Both the position numbers and the translations under genes were made by a program. The notes under the pieces are model-generated. The model did not search any database. It worked only from the letters and a program-made list of their open reading frames with translations, and was not told where the DNA came from. This document shows positions 1 to 9,060 of a stretch of 22,779 bases of DNA, one piece after another (the stretch's first letter is position 1; every line of letters starts with the position of its first letter). Origin of the DNA: Chrysochromulina tobinii. Its lineage: Eukaryota; Haptophyta; Prymnesiales; Chrysochromulinaceae. The DNA is taken from NCBI GenBank assembly GCA_001275005.1, contig JWZX01002160.1:1-22779 (forward strand), in the 5' to 3' direction.

Positions 1-1
1 C

Positions 2-97
2 CACAAGTACGGCCGGCAATACATCGTGTGCCGCTATCAAAAGGCGTACCCTGCTTACGTGGTTCGATATGAGGTTCTGCAGGATGCAGAGCTCTAG
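2..97 (+). CDS. C-terminal end of a PARP-like catalytic domain protein (5' partial)
   Basis: From position 2 an open frame gives 31 residues and then TAG at 95-97. It runs off the left edge, so only the C-terminus is present. The peptide contains QYIVCRYQKAYPAYVVRYEV, which resembles the last beta strands of PARP catalytic domains of the tankyrase type, where an E/K-x-A-Y-P-E-Y-L-I/V-x-Y segment closes the fold. The catalytic His-Tyr-Glu residues would lie upstream and cannot be seen. The next gene, 172 bp downstream on the same strand, also carries PARP-associated domains, which supports the assignment. It could alternatively be the end of another protein ending in a similar beta strand. The match is by eye over a short stretch, so the assignment is moderate. 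Confidence 0.6.
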   Translation, partial: HKYGRQYIVCRYQKAYPAYVVRYEVLQDAEL

Positions 98-269
98 CAG
101 AGCTCTTTCCGCGCCTGCTCGAAAGCAGGAGCGTGCAGCAGCAGGAGAGCGACCGAATCGACCAAATCTGTTTACTGACGAAACTGGTTCGGGGTACCGG
201 TACGTAACGGTAGAAAGTGCACATCCAGAGTGCGCGTCCTCTTGTCGCCATTCTTAACTCGGCGTCCGC
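98..269 (+). promoter_or_regulatory. Short intergenic / presumed promoter of the ADP-ribosylation gene
   Basis: 172 bp separate the TAG of the upstream PARP-like frame from the ATG at 270. It holds a doubled AGAGCTCT element (AGAGCTCTAGCAGAGCTCT near 88-106) and a GGTACCGGTACGTAACGGTA stretch near 194-213. I see no clear TATA box. An in-frame TAA lies 15 nt before the ATG, which fixes 270 as the first possible start in this frame unless an upstream exon is spliced in. Promoter role is inferred only from position. Confidence 0.4.
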
Positions 270-3200
270 ATGCCGCCGCGCGTGCCCAAGGGCAAGCAGA
301 AGGCCGAGCCGGATGCGGACGTGGAGGACGAAGCGCCAGCCGCCAAGAAACCCAAGGGCAAGCAGAAGGCCGAGCCGGATGCGGACGTCGAAGACGATGC
401 CCCCTCGGGCGCAGCGCTCGGCAAGCTGACCCGCGAGCAGATCGAAAAGGGGCAGGCGGTGCTCGCGACGATCCGCACGCACCTCGAGTCGGAGGGCAGC
501 GCGCCCTCGTCGCTCACGAACGACTTCTACTCGCTCATCCCGACGGTGGTGGGACGCGCCAAGCCGCCGACCATCAACTCGTTCGGCATCCTGGGCGAGA
601 AGGAAGCGCTCCTCGAGTTCTGGTTGCGCATGGGTTTCGAGGATTGCACGATCACGATGACCAACCCGCTCGAGCAGCTGGCGAGCACGCCGCGCCCGCC
701 CAATCTGACCAAGGCCGCCACCGGCATCGCCGACCTCGGCTCCATCGGCCAGGCCCTCTCCCGCGGCAAGACGCTCGCCGATGCGGCGGCTGGCGGCCCC
801 AAGAAGCCAATGGACGACCAAATGTACGGCGCAATCGTCCTCTACACGGGCAACGCGATCTACCGCGCGCTCAACGAGGCCTTGCGCGTCAAGCATGCGA
901 ACGTGCCGCGCTATCTGCCGTACGTGAAGCTCTTCTTCGCGGCCGCCGAGTGCCTGCCCAAGAAGGCTGAGCAGCTGTGGCGCGGCATCGCTGCCGATCT
1001 GTACGCAGAGTACGAGGAGGGCAAGGAAATCGTCTGGTGGACCGTCTCGTCAACCACGGCGTCCGAGATGGTGGCGCGCGGCTTCATGTCGCAGCTCGGC
1101 GGCAAGGCGACCCTCCTCAAGCTGGACACGGTGAACGCCATCAACATCGAGCCGCTCTCCATCTACCCGCACGAGCAAGAACGTCTGCTCGTGCCCGGCA
1201 CGCGGCTCAAGGTGCTCTCGCGCAAGCAGATGGGCAACCTCGCCGAGATCCACGTCAAAGAGGTGGGCAACGCCCTCGAGGACAAGTTCTCCATGTCGTC
1301 GCGCGTGCCCAAGGGCAAGCAGAAGGCCGAGCCGGATGCGGACGTGGAGGACGAAGCGCCAGCCGCAAAGAAACCCAAGGGCAAGCAGAAGGCCGAGCCG
1401 GTTCGTCCGACGATCGCGCCCGAGGCGGTGGCGAAGATGTCGATGGGTACGCTCGCTCTCACAAGCTGCCTGCCCCACGCGTGCATGCAAGCCCGTGCAT
1501 GCAAGCCCGTGCATGCAAGCCCGTGCATGCAAGTTGTCTGCCCCACGCGTGCGCCGTGTTAGGCTCACTTTGTGCGTGTGCGTGCAATCTCCGCAGGCGA
1601 GCTCAAGGAGGAGCTGAGCGCACGCGGGCTCGACACGAGTGGCAAGAAGGCTGAGCTTGTATCTGAGATGCGGCGGGGGCTTCGCCACAAACTGAGCTGC
1701 GCTCTCCGCGTCGATCGCGCCGTGCCCGGAGGCGCGCAGTATGCCGTGTACGAGGACTACGACGTCAAGCTCTCCCAACACCCCCTAGTGGACGGCGCCA
1801 ACGTGAACAAGTACTACTTTCTGCAGGTGCTCCAGAAGCAAGGCGGTACCTTCGCCACGTACTTCAAGTTCGGCTTGATTGGCGAGAAGGATTACGGCGA
1901 TAAGCTCGACGGCCCGTTTGAGAGCGCGGCCGAAGCCATCCAGAGCTTCGAGGCCAAGTTTCACGAGAAGACACGTGGCAAGAAGGACAAGTCGCCCAAG
2001 GAGGCGGCATGGGCCGCGTACAAGGCAGGCCAGTTTGAGAAGCGTGAGGGCTACTACGGCGTCGTCGAGACGAAGGTGGGTGTGAATGTGGGTGTGAATG
2101 AGACGCTTGGTCAGCTGAAGCCGGCGACGCTCGCGCAGCACGGCGCCGCCCTCGTTGCGAGGCTCGAGGACGAGGACGCGGGCGTGCGCCGTGCAGTGGT
2201 GCAGACGCTCGGTCAGCTGGAGCTGGCGACGCTCGCGCAGTACGGCGCCGCCCTCGTTGCGAGGCTCGAGGACGAGGACGCGTTCGTGCGCCGTGCAGTG
2301 GTGCAGACGCTCGGTCAGCTGGAGCCGGCGACGCTCGCGCAGTACGGCGCCGCCCTCGTTGCGAGGCTCGAGGACTCGGACGCGTTCGTGCGCCGGGCGG
2401 TAGGTGCAGACGCTTGGGAAGTTGGAGCCGGCAACGCTCGCGCAGCACGGCGACGCCCTCGTTGCGATGCTCGAGGACTCGGACGCGGACGTGCGCCGTG
2501 CGGTGGTGCAGACGCTTGGTCAGCTGGAGCTGGCGACGCTCGCGCAGCACGGCAAGGCCCTCGTTGCGAGGCTCGAGGACTCACATGATTTCGTGCGCCG
2601 TGCGGTGGTGGAGATGCTCGGGAAGCTGGAGCTGGCGACGCTCGCACAGCACGGCGCCGCCCTCGTTGCGATGCTCGAGGATCAGGAATGGGAGGTGCGC
2701 CAGGCGGTGGTTGAGACGCTTGGTCAGCTGGAGCTGGCGACGCTCGCGCAGCACGGCGCCGCTCTCGTTGCGGGGCTCGAGGACGAGGATGAGGGTGTGC
2801 GCCGTGCGGTGGTGGAGACGCTCGGGAAGCTGGAGCCGGGGACGCTCGCGCAGCACGGCGTCGCCCTGGTTGCGAGGCTCGAGGACTATGATTATTTTGT
2901 GCGCTGTGCGGTGGTGGAGACGCTCGGGAAGCTGGAGCCGGGGACGCTCGCGCAGTACGGCGCCGCCCTCGTTGCGATGCTCAAGGACTCGGATGAGTTC
3001 GTGCGCCATGCGGTGGTGGAGACGCTCGGGAAGCTGGAGCCGGGGACGCTCGCGCAGTACGGCGCCGCCCTCGTTGCGATGCTCAAGGACTCGGATGAGG
3101 GCGTGCGCTGTGCGGTGGTGGAGACGCTCGAGAAGGATGAGGGCGTGCGCTGTGCGGTGGTGGAGACGCTCGAGAAGCTGGAGCCGGGGACGCTCGCCCC

Positions 3201-4092
3201 GCACACGCCCCACACACGCCCCGCACACGCCAAGTTCTTGCACTATTACCCCCAATCGGACGGTAGAGACGCTGAACGGCTTGAGGGCAACACCTCGGAG
3301 CTCAAGCTCATTGACGGTGTTGAGCTGCGCAGTTCCTCGCGCTCTCAGGGAGGGCCGTTGCGCGCGGACATGTTCAGCGTCGAGCTCATTCAGAGCGACC
3401 ACCCTAGATACGACCCTCTCGCAACGGGTGCCTTGAGCAAGGTTGTCGACATCAAGGTTGTCAGCGGCGACGTGACATACCCGCTTCTGCTACGCATGCG
3501 GCACCACGCGTCAGCGGAACAGTTTGGGCAGCTCGCCTTCTATCGAGCAGAGACTCCGGACAGCGAGATGCAGCTCGTCGAAGGTGGGTGCTTCTGGAGC
3601 GATGGGTACGCCGAGGTCGAGGTGACCTCGTTCTCCGTGTGGAAGATTGCGTTGGAAGCTGCCAAGTTCGCCTTCGCTGTGTGGAATACCTACATCGACC
3701 ATCCGGTGGGCGTGACCGCGTTTGCGCCAGAAGATCTCGATTTACCGCTCATCCTCAAGTTCGTTCTACACCCGCAAAATGACATTCCCCCCAACAACAA
3801 CTTTGAGGGTTTCTGCAAGGTCGGCGAAGACAAAGATGTCCCTATTTGTCGTGGCAAGGAAGTCACGATCGCTCTGAAGGATTTTCCAGAGCTTAGCGTC
3901 ACGTTCCAACCATGGAAGAACAAGCGCCAGTCCGAGGAGATGAATGGCGTGGTCGAGCTGAGGCCGAGCTCATCACACAAGGCGGTCATCAAGGGGATCG
4001 AGTCGAATGAACGCGATTTCTATTTGCCTAAACTGCACAGTCGAAGTCTGCGCCGCCGTCGCCCTTACCGTCGGCCTCCCGCGATTCGGTAG
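270..4092 (+). CDS. Multidomain ADP-ribosyltransferase-like protein (PARP helical segment + ART + SAP + WGR + HEAT repeats + ZU5/UPA-like), one-base frameshift
   Basis: Exon 1 is 270-1446; a GT-AG intron at 1447-1596 joins Gly393 so that a SAP motif (GELKEELSARGLDTSGKKAE) reads across the junction. With one base removed near 2402 the product is 1223 residues. Domains: Lys/Pro/Asp linker 1-48; segment 50-125 resembling the N-terminal half of the PARP alpha-helical regulatory domain (LTNDFYSLIPT then KPPTI); ART fold about 185-335 with R238, S-T-T at 261-263 and E302-x-E304, the R-S-E pattern of arginine-type mono-ADP-ribosyltransferases; linker copy about 345-378; SAP about 386-422; WGR-like 441-547, with Phe-Gly-Leu at 484-486 in place of Trp-Gly-Arg; HEAT array 562-919; ZU5-like 984-1074 ending VEVTSFSVWK; UPA-like to about 1195. 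Inferred role: nuclear, DNA-linked ADP-ribosylation. The frameshift means it could be a pseudogene or a sequence error. The end is uncertain: a donor at 4089 could instead join 4281-4464 in phase. Confidence 0.75.
278..377 (+). repeat. 100-bp linker duplication, copy 1 (copy 2 at 1301-1400)
   Basis: Positions 278-377 and 1301-1400 are the same 100 bp with one mismatch (a synonymous c/a in an Ala codon). Both are in frame and encode a basic/acidic linker, RVPKGKQKAEPDADVEDEAP and onward. Each copy contains an internal repeat of PKGKQKAEP. One copy precedes the PARP helical/ART block and the other follows it, just before the SAP domain. Near-identity at silent sites means recent duplication or gene conversion. 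Confidence 0.9.
1447..1596 (+). repeat. Intron 1 of the ADP-ribosylation gene with 14-bp GCATGCAAGCCCGT repeat
   Basis: GT at 1447 and AG at 1595-1596 bound a 150-bp intron. Inside, GCATGCAA recurs at 1483, 1497, 1511 and 1525, an exact 14-bp period. The array is flanked by two copies of CTGCCCCACGCGTGC. Splicing restores a continuous SAP domain. The overlapping GCATGC palindromes reappear in introns of the EF-hand gene and of the 18.7-21.4 kb gene. Confidence 0.8.
2103..3176 (+). repeat. Coding array of ten 102-bp HEAT repeats
   Basis: Ten 34-residue units follow each other with consensus TLGxLELATLAQ(H/Y)GAAL, VAxLEDxDxxVRRAVVx. Three lie before the frameshift near 2402 and seven after it, followed by a 14-residue partial unit and a decayed last unit that ends in a His/Pro-rich stretch. 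Period and sequence fit HEAT/PBS-lyase-type helical repeats, normally protein-protein scaffolds. Variation is concentrated at the solvent-exposed D-x-D-x-x-V positions. The high nucleotide identity points to recent unit amplification. Confidence 0.85.
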
Positions 4093-4095
4093 CGA

Positions 4096-4101
4096 CGGCG
4101 G

Positions 4102-4132
<31 letters not shown>

Positions 4133-4140
4133 GGCGGTGG
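4096..4140 (+). repeat. GGC trinucleotide microsatellite
   Basis: A nearly pure (GGC)n run follows the TAG of the HEAT-containing frame. Depending on frame it would encode poly-Gly, poly-Ala or poly-Arg. It probably lies in an intron or untranslated region. The reverse strand gives a Pro-rich frame that I take to be a shadow. Confidence 0.9.
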
Positions 4141-4164
4141 AGGTTCGGTGGCGGTGGCGACATC

Positions 4165-4464
4165 ATGGACGGCGTGTACCTTGTTGCCCTCTTTTGTGTG
4201 TGGTGCGGCATCCAGCTGTGGCACCACTGATTGCCACCGATTGTCATTGATTGCCACTGAATACCTCTGATTGCATGCAGGTGTTTCATCCAGCTGTGGT
4301 ACGCGGCACGCAGCACGCTGGTGCTCCTCCGCTTGCCTCCCGCCCCCGACTTGTCCGCCGGCGAGATGTCCTTCACCGATCGGTGGATTAAGGGCGCTCG
4401 GTGGTGCCTGGGGCAGCAGCAGGAGCGGGCCATGGCGTGGGCGCAGGCTGTGGGGCTTCTCTGA
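4165..4464 (+). CDS. Small two-exon ORF (73 aa), possibly the last exons of the preceding gene
   Basis: Exon 4165-4202 and exon 4281-4464 join across a 78-bp GT-AG intron to give 73 residues with a hydrophobic start (MDGVYLVALFCVWCFIQLWY). Acceptor evidence: the intron begins GTGCGGCATCCAGCTGTGG and the exon after the acceptor TTGCATGCAG begins GTGTTTCATCCAGCTGTGG, the copy pattern seen at other introns here. The spacer between them is ATTGCC-type. The 4165 ATG is in the same frame as the HEAT gene, separated by its TAG at 4090-4092. A donor at 4089 would also join 4281 in phase. So this is either a tiny membrane protein or the true 3' end of the upstream gene. No family recognised. Confidence 0.4.
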
Positions 4465-5069
4465 AAATGACTAAAGTAGTGTGAGCATTCATGTTGGTGG
4501 TTATCGCATGACGTTCGTCGCGTCCCTGCGTATACGCAGCGTCGGGTAGGTGCGTTTACGCACCCGACGCCGCGTTTACGCACATCCACATGTGCTTGTA
4601 CGCGGGTGTTCGGTTGGACGTTGGAGTATGGAGAGTGTGTTCTGAGATTTGTTAAGAGCGTCCCGGGTCGGGGATCGTCCGCTCCACTATGACTGCCGCC
4701 GTGCAAGCACGCCGCCGGCCGAAAAGAGGCGTGAACCCTACCACTCCTCGGTGTTGAAACACCATAGGGTAACTACCTGAGTAGTGAAACCCTCCCCCAA
4801 GGTCAAAATCTTGCGCCCCACTGTGTTGAAACACCATAGAAACACCATAGGGTAACTACCTGAGTAGTGAAACCCTCCCCCAAGGTCAAAATCTTGCGCC
4901 GCCTACGCGTATCTTGAGATAGCAGATACGGTATTGAGCCGACGTGTTTACTACAACGGCGCTGTGAGGATTTCTAACACAGTTCACACCTTCTACGACC
5001 CTGTGTATAAATAATCCACGACCAGAGTAGAGCCCCCGACCCGACAGCCCACAGCCCACAGCCGCAGTG
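4465..5069. other. Intergenic region between convergent genes, with palindromes and a 62-bp repeat
   Basis: No convincing gene. A perfect 14-bp palindrome, CTGCGTATACGCAG, lies at 4527-4540. It is followed by an imperfect hairpin at 4541-4568 (GTCGG plus GTGCG pairing with CGCAC plus CCGAC). These follow the + strand gene and could be 3'-end signals. A 62-bp direct repeat occupies 4756-4900. The base composition is less GC-rich than the flanking exons. Confidence 0.5.
4756..4900. repeat. 62-bp direct repeat (4756-4817 and 4839-4900) with hairpin edge
   Basis: The two 62-bp copies are identical and 83 bp apart. Each begins GAAACACCATAGGGTAACTA and ends AAAATCTTGCGCC. A truncated third copy of the left edge lies between them (4825-4838). 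The left edge of copy 1 overlaps the inverted repeat GGTGTTGAAACACC. There is no open frame across them. Confidence 0.9.
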
Positions 5070-8000
5070 TCACTGATAGAACGCCTGCCACACGGGGTCT
5101 GCATCGCGCGAGCCCCAGATGGGCTCGTGGCTGAGCTGGAGGTACTCGGTGTGCAGGCGCTCGCGCACACGCCCAGTGCAGCTGTCCTTGTGCATCTTGG
5201 TCGTGCGCTTCCACTCGACGAGATTTCGCCCGCAGCGTTGCACCACGGCCACGAGCCCATCGGTGGCCATGCCGCTCCGCCACGCGCACAGCCACGCGAC
5301 GAGTGCCTGCGTGTAGAGGGCACCGTGATAGTGGGGGTCGAGCTCGTTCGGCTCGCGCGCGCCGCGCTCAAAAGGACGCCAGATGGCCGCCACGACGCTC
5401 TGCAGCCGCATGCGGGCCGTTGGCTCCAGCCCCTTGAGCTCCCCCGCCTCGGCGGCGCAGTCGAGCCTCCAAAAGACGCCCGCCATGTCGCGAGGCCACT
5501 CGTGCTGAGCCTTGAGCGCGGCGTCGATCTGCGCCCCGAGCTCGGCGTCCTCGGCGATCATCTTGTAGACGCGCCTGATGACGCTCGGCTGCCCTTCGTG
5601 CTCCATCTCGAAGAGTTGGATCGTCTCGAGCACCGCCGCGCTCGCGTTCGCGTCGTGTGTCGAGGAGGAGACGGTGCGGATGAACCCTTGGATGAAGCCG
5701 ACCAGCTCGGCGGCCGTGGTCACTTCCTTGCAAAAGGGGCAGATGCTTTGGCCCCACGCTTGCCGGCACGCGCGGCACATGCGGTGGGAGGAGGCGTCGC
5801 CGACCGGAGGATTGAGGTGCTTCACCGGGGTCACATCCCCCGTCATCTCGAAGCAGATGGGGCAGACGCGCGGGTCGGCGTCCCCAGCTGAGGGCTGGCA
5901 GATGGCGGAGATGCAGGTGGAGATGGCCGAGGTGGCGGCGGCCGAGGTGGAGGCGGCGCCGCCGCCGGCGGCTGTGTGGGCCTTCTTCTTCGCCTCCTCT
6001 GCCACCAGCTTTGCATGCTTTTCCTCCCCGCCGGCCTTTTTCGAGGATGCGTCCACTGCCGCCTTGAGCTGCGAGAGCTTGGCCCGCTGGGTGGGCGTGA
6101 GTTGAAGCAGTCCGCACCAGCCGAAGAAGCACGCGACGGCCTCGACGTCGAGTTCGAGGCACATCTCGTCGTACACGTACTCCACGAGCGTCAGCGCCTC
6201 AATCCCATGCACGGCGCGGTACTCGCTGAACAGCGTGTCCGCCGCACGCCGAAACCCAGCGTGCTCGGGCTTGAGCTCCGAGTGGAGTGCCTCGAAGCAC
6301 CTTCGAACGAAGAAGCCCTGCGTGAAGAAGTGGGCAAAGCGCTCAGCATAGCGGCGCAGCCTCTGCGACGCGCTCGAGCCGGCGTCGACGATCCGCTCTG
6401 CGAGCCGTGAGGGTGGGGACATTCCTGTGATGCCGTAAGGGAACTGCCCCCCGCCCGCGGAGTGCACGTGCTTCGCGACCCATTGAGATTGGGTCCGGCC
6501 GTGCAGCGCACGGATGCCGCCATACTCCTTGCCGAAATTCTCGTCGCTCGCAAAGTGAGCCCATGCCTCCTCTGTGAGCCCGGCCCAAAAGTCGACCAGG
6601 CCGAACTCACACCAGTCCGCTTCGTCGGCCACTATCGGCATCGCGAAGCCCAACCCCGTCTGCACGAGCGCCAGGTACCTGATGAGGGGTGCAATACGGT
6701 GCAACTCAGATGCAATTCAAATGCAATCAAGACGCAATCAAGACGCAATCAAGGAGCATCTTGGGCAAGGTACCAGTTGAGACCATGGACGTTGACATGG
6801 TCGCGCCCGACCGCGTCGCCCACGCAGTCAAAGTAGAAGCGCGCTGGCTCCTCAAAGGCGCTCTTGAACGCTCGCTCCTTGTGCTCGTCCAGGTAGTCGC
6901 CGAAGACGGCATACAGGCGCTCCAAGGCTCCCTCGCGGCAGTCGAGCTCCGAGACTTCCATTGTCCCCACAGGTGATCTCCCCACAGGGGTCCTGAAGAC
7001 AGGTTCGCCAGCTGGTTTGTGGCCAAAGATATACCGGAGGCCCTCGTGCAGCAGGGCGACGTAACCCTTGATCGGGTCCCGATGGATGGCGTCGTCGGCC
7101 GTCCCTCGCTTGCGCGACGCGGCGTCAGTGAGCTTCCCAGCGTGCTGGATGACAAGGTTGAAGGCTTGCTTCTGAGCCGACGAGCAGCGCGGCGCACGGT
7201 CACACACCTCGGACAGCTTGGCGACGAGCCCGTCAGGCTGCTCGAGCTCGAGGATCTCCCGCAGCGCATGGCTGAGCATCAGCTGCTGCTGCGTGCCGAG
7301 GGCGCGCCAGAGCGCTTGGACGGTGCTGACGATCATCTGGCCACCCATAATGTCAGTCTGCGAGCGTGCGGCTCGGGCCGTGATCAGCTTGTACGCCATC
7401 TGCACGATGGAGACGAGCGTATTTTCAAACTCGCTAGCGTCACCCGCCTTCCGAGCCAGTGCTGCATCTTGGGCGAGGAGGCGCCGAATGCGCTCGGTGT
7501 GCCTGCCGAGCGACGTGTAGGCATAGAAGGCCCTAGCGATGCAAATGCTCTTGGTCGCGTAGACTCGGTCGTCGATCGTGCAGCCCTGTGCTGCGAGGGC
7601 GTCCAGGCGCGCGATCTCCTTGAGGATGGGCGATGCTTGCGATGGAACGACTGCTATGGTGGAAGTTGCGACTGTCACCTCGGCCAGCGAGGCGCTGGCG
7701 GGTCTACCGGCTGCCCCTTGTGGAGATGGCCGACACACAATGCCAGTTACCTTGTACTCCTCGTGGCGCACGTTGCGATTCTGTGCGCTGTCCCACGTGT
7801 CGCCTATGGCACCAGCATCGACGGGAAGTAGTTTACCTACGTGGGCGCGGCCTTCTATAAACACTGGCGTCGCTGTCGGACCTGGGATCTTGAACGCTGC
7901 CATCTTCGTGTGTCCATCCTCGTGCACCGCAAACACATACGTTTCTGGCTCACGAGGATGAAGGAGACCAGGAACATTCGGAATGGTCTTGCCGCTCATG

Positions 8001-8194
8001 AATATGCCGCTCATGGTACCAGCCACCATCATGCCGCTCGCCGGCGCGGGTGCCGCCGCGCCGAAGGGTGACAGCAACTCCTGGGGCCGTCCTCGTCCGT
8101 GGCCGTTGCCCAACACCTTCTCGCTGCGCTGCGCCATGTGCGCGCTGAGCAGCGTGGCCATGGGACTGAGCGGCAAGATGGTCGGTTGCGGCAT
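5070..8194 (-). CDS. RING-like zinc-finger protein, 1009 aa, two exons
   Basis: Exon 1 is 8194-6774 and exon 2 6678-5070. The 95-bp intron (6773-6679) has GT-AG ends and joins Asn-Trp to Tyr-Leu-Ala-Leu. An in-frame TGA 27 nt before the ATG supports the start. A RING-like cluster lies at about 746-790: CPIC, H761, H772-x2-C-x2-C, then CPFC, giving C-x2-C-x11-H-x10-H-x2-C-x2-C-x8-C-x2-C. The usual third Cys just before the His is Ser, so H761 would have to supply the ligand. A Lys/Ala-rich stretch (about 680-727) precedes it. The rest (TYVFAVHEDGHTKMAAF region; LFEMEHEGQ region) is unrecognised. By family knowledge a RING suggests E3 ubiquitin ligase activity; substrate unknown. The intron begins GTACCTTGCCC and exon 2 begins GTACCTGGCGC. 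Confidence 0.8.
6679..6773 (-). repeat. Intron of the RING-like gene with TTGATTGC repeats
   Basis: In the gene's sense the intron runs GTACCTTGCC to CCCCTCATCAG. It contains a run of about 10-bp units, TTGATTGCGTC twice and then decaying versions. Its start resembles the start of exon 2. Confidence 0.75.
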
Positions 8195-9057
8195 AGGAAG
8201 CGCTCGCGAAATGAGACATCATCAAGAGCTTGCCCTTTTGCAAAAGCTTGCAAAAAGCGTCCAATCTATTTGAGGCATTTCCTTGCACGTCTTTTCAGGT
8301 TGGATACTGCAAAAACTCCCGTAAGTACGACTCAAAGTCGTCAGAGTACTGAGATAGAGCTCGTTCGACTCCGGCCGACGACTCGACAAAAACCAACCTG
8401 TTTTTAACACTGTTTTTGTTGATGTGTCGAGCACCAAGCCACCAACAGCCGACGAGTCTGGTCCTGCATAGTCCTGCAACCCATGCTGAAAGTAAACCTT
8501 TTGAGTCCTTGGAATCTCAGACGAGTCCCATAACGCAAAAATACTCGGTCTTACGGCAAATCGAAATAGAGCTCTGCTCGACTCCGGCCGACGAGGGACC
8601 GCGATCCCGCGCGAGAAAAACGGGAAAACCAAAAGAATCCGTCATGACGAGACTTTACCACGCGGCCCTAGCGTGTGTATATGCGTGTTGGCTCAGAGCG
8701 TCCTCTGCGTCTGGAGGTCATCTTTAATCGGTGGCATGCACCATGCAGTAAGGTTACGTCAAGGCCGTGTTCCCCGGTACGTTGTGTCGAGAGAGAGTAC
8801 ACTCCTCACATGCATGTGCAGCATGGGGGATGGCAATGGGGCGGCGGGCGGGCACGCACCCCTCATGGCACCCCTCAGAGGGTGGCGGCTGGCGCGGGCC
8901 GCGGCTGCTACCCATGCGCGGCCCTGCTCCGTCTCTGCTGTGCGCTGGCAATGCAGGCCTCGGCGCCGGCCCGAGACGCCACGTATCTCTTGCTAATTGC
9001 ATGCTGAGCAGCCTAATTAGGCGTAATAGCATGCAATTAGGCGCCACGTATCTCTTG
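8195..9057. other. Intergenic, upstream region of the RING-like gene
   Basis: This 863-bp gap lies between two minus-strand genes. Positions 8195-8650 are noticeably richer in A and T runs than the flanking coding sequence and probably hold the RING gene promoter. Two related 28-29 bp elements lie at 8354-8381 and 8566-8594, each starting ATAGAGCTC and ending CGACTCCGGCCGACGA. A small inverted repeat, ACGACTCAAAGTCGT, is near 8327-8341. A minus-strand frame at 8632-8222 (136 codons) is open, but I cannot tie it to a family. Positions 8650-9057 are featureless apart from the repeat at 8977-9060. Confidence 0.4.
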
Positions 9058-9060
9058 CTA
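8977..9060. repeat. 19-bp direct repeat flanking TAATTAG spacer at the end of the EF-hand gene
   Basis: CGCCACGTATCTCTTGCTA occurs at 8977-8995 and again at 9042-9060, 65 bp apart. The intervening spacer has GCATGC and CTAATTAGGCG elements. The right copy contains the stop codon (TAG in the minus sense) of the EF-hand gene, so the gene end has been duplicated with a spacer, as at introns here. Confidence 0.85.

Noticed and set aside
2414-3436. Plus-strand Arg/Ser/Trp-rich frame of 340 codons through the HEAT array
   Set aside because: It is the shifted reading of a 102-bp repeat; the HEAT frame matches a real family.
3973-4257. Minus-strand proline-rich frame
   Set aside because: Produced by the GGC microsatellite; nothing supports a gene around it.
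5006-5014. TATAAATAA as a core promoter
   Set aside because: It lies just beyond the 3' end of a minus-strand gene and no plus-strand gene begins downstream of it.
5067-5891. Long plus-strand open frame of 274 codons
   Set aside because: It is antisense to the RING-like gene; GC-rich codon use keeps all frames open.
8222-8632. Minus-strand frame of 136 codons
   Set aside because: No family recognised, located in an A+T-richer presumed promoter, and cut off from the downstream gene by an in-frame stop.
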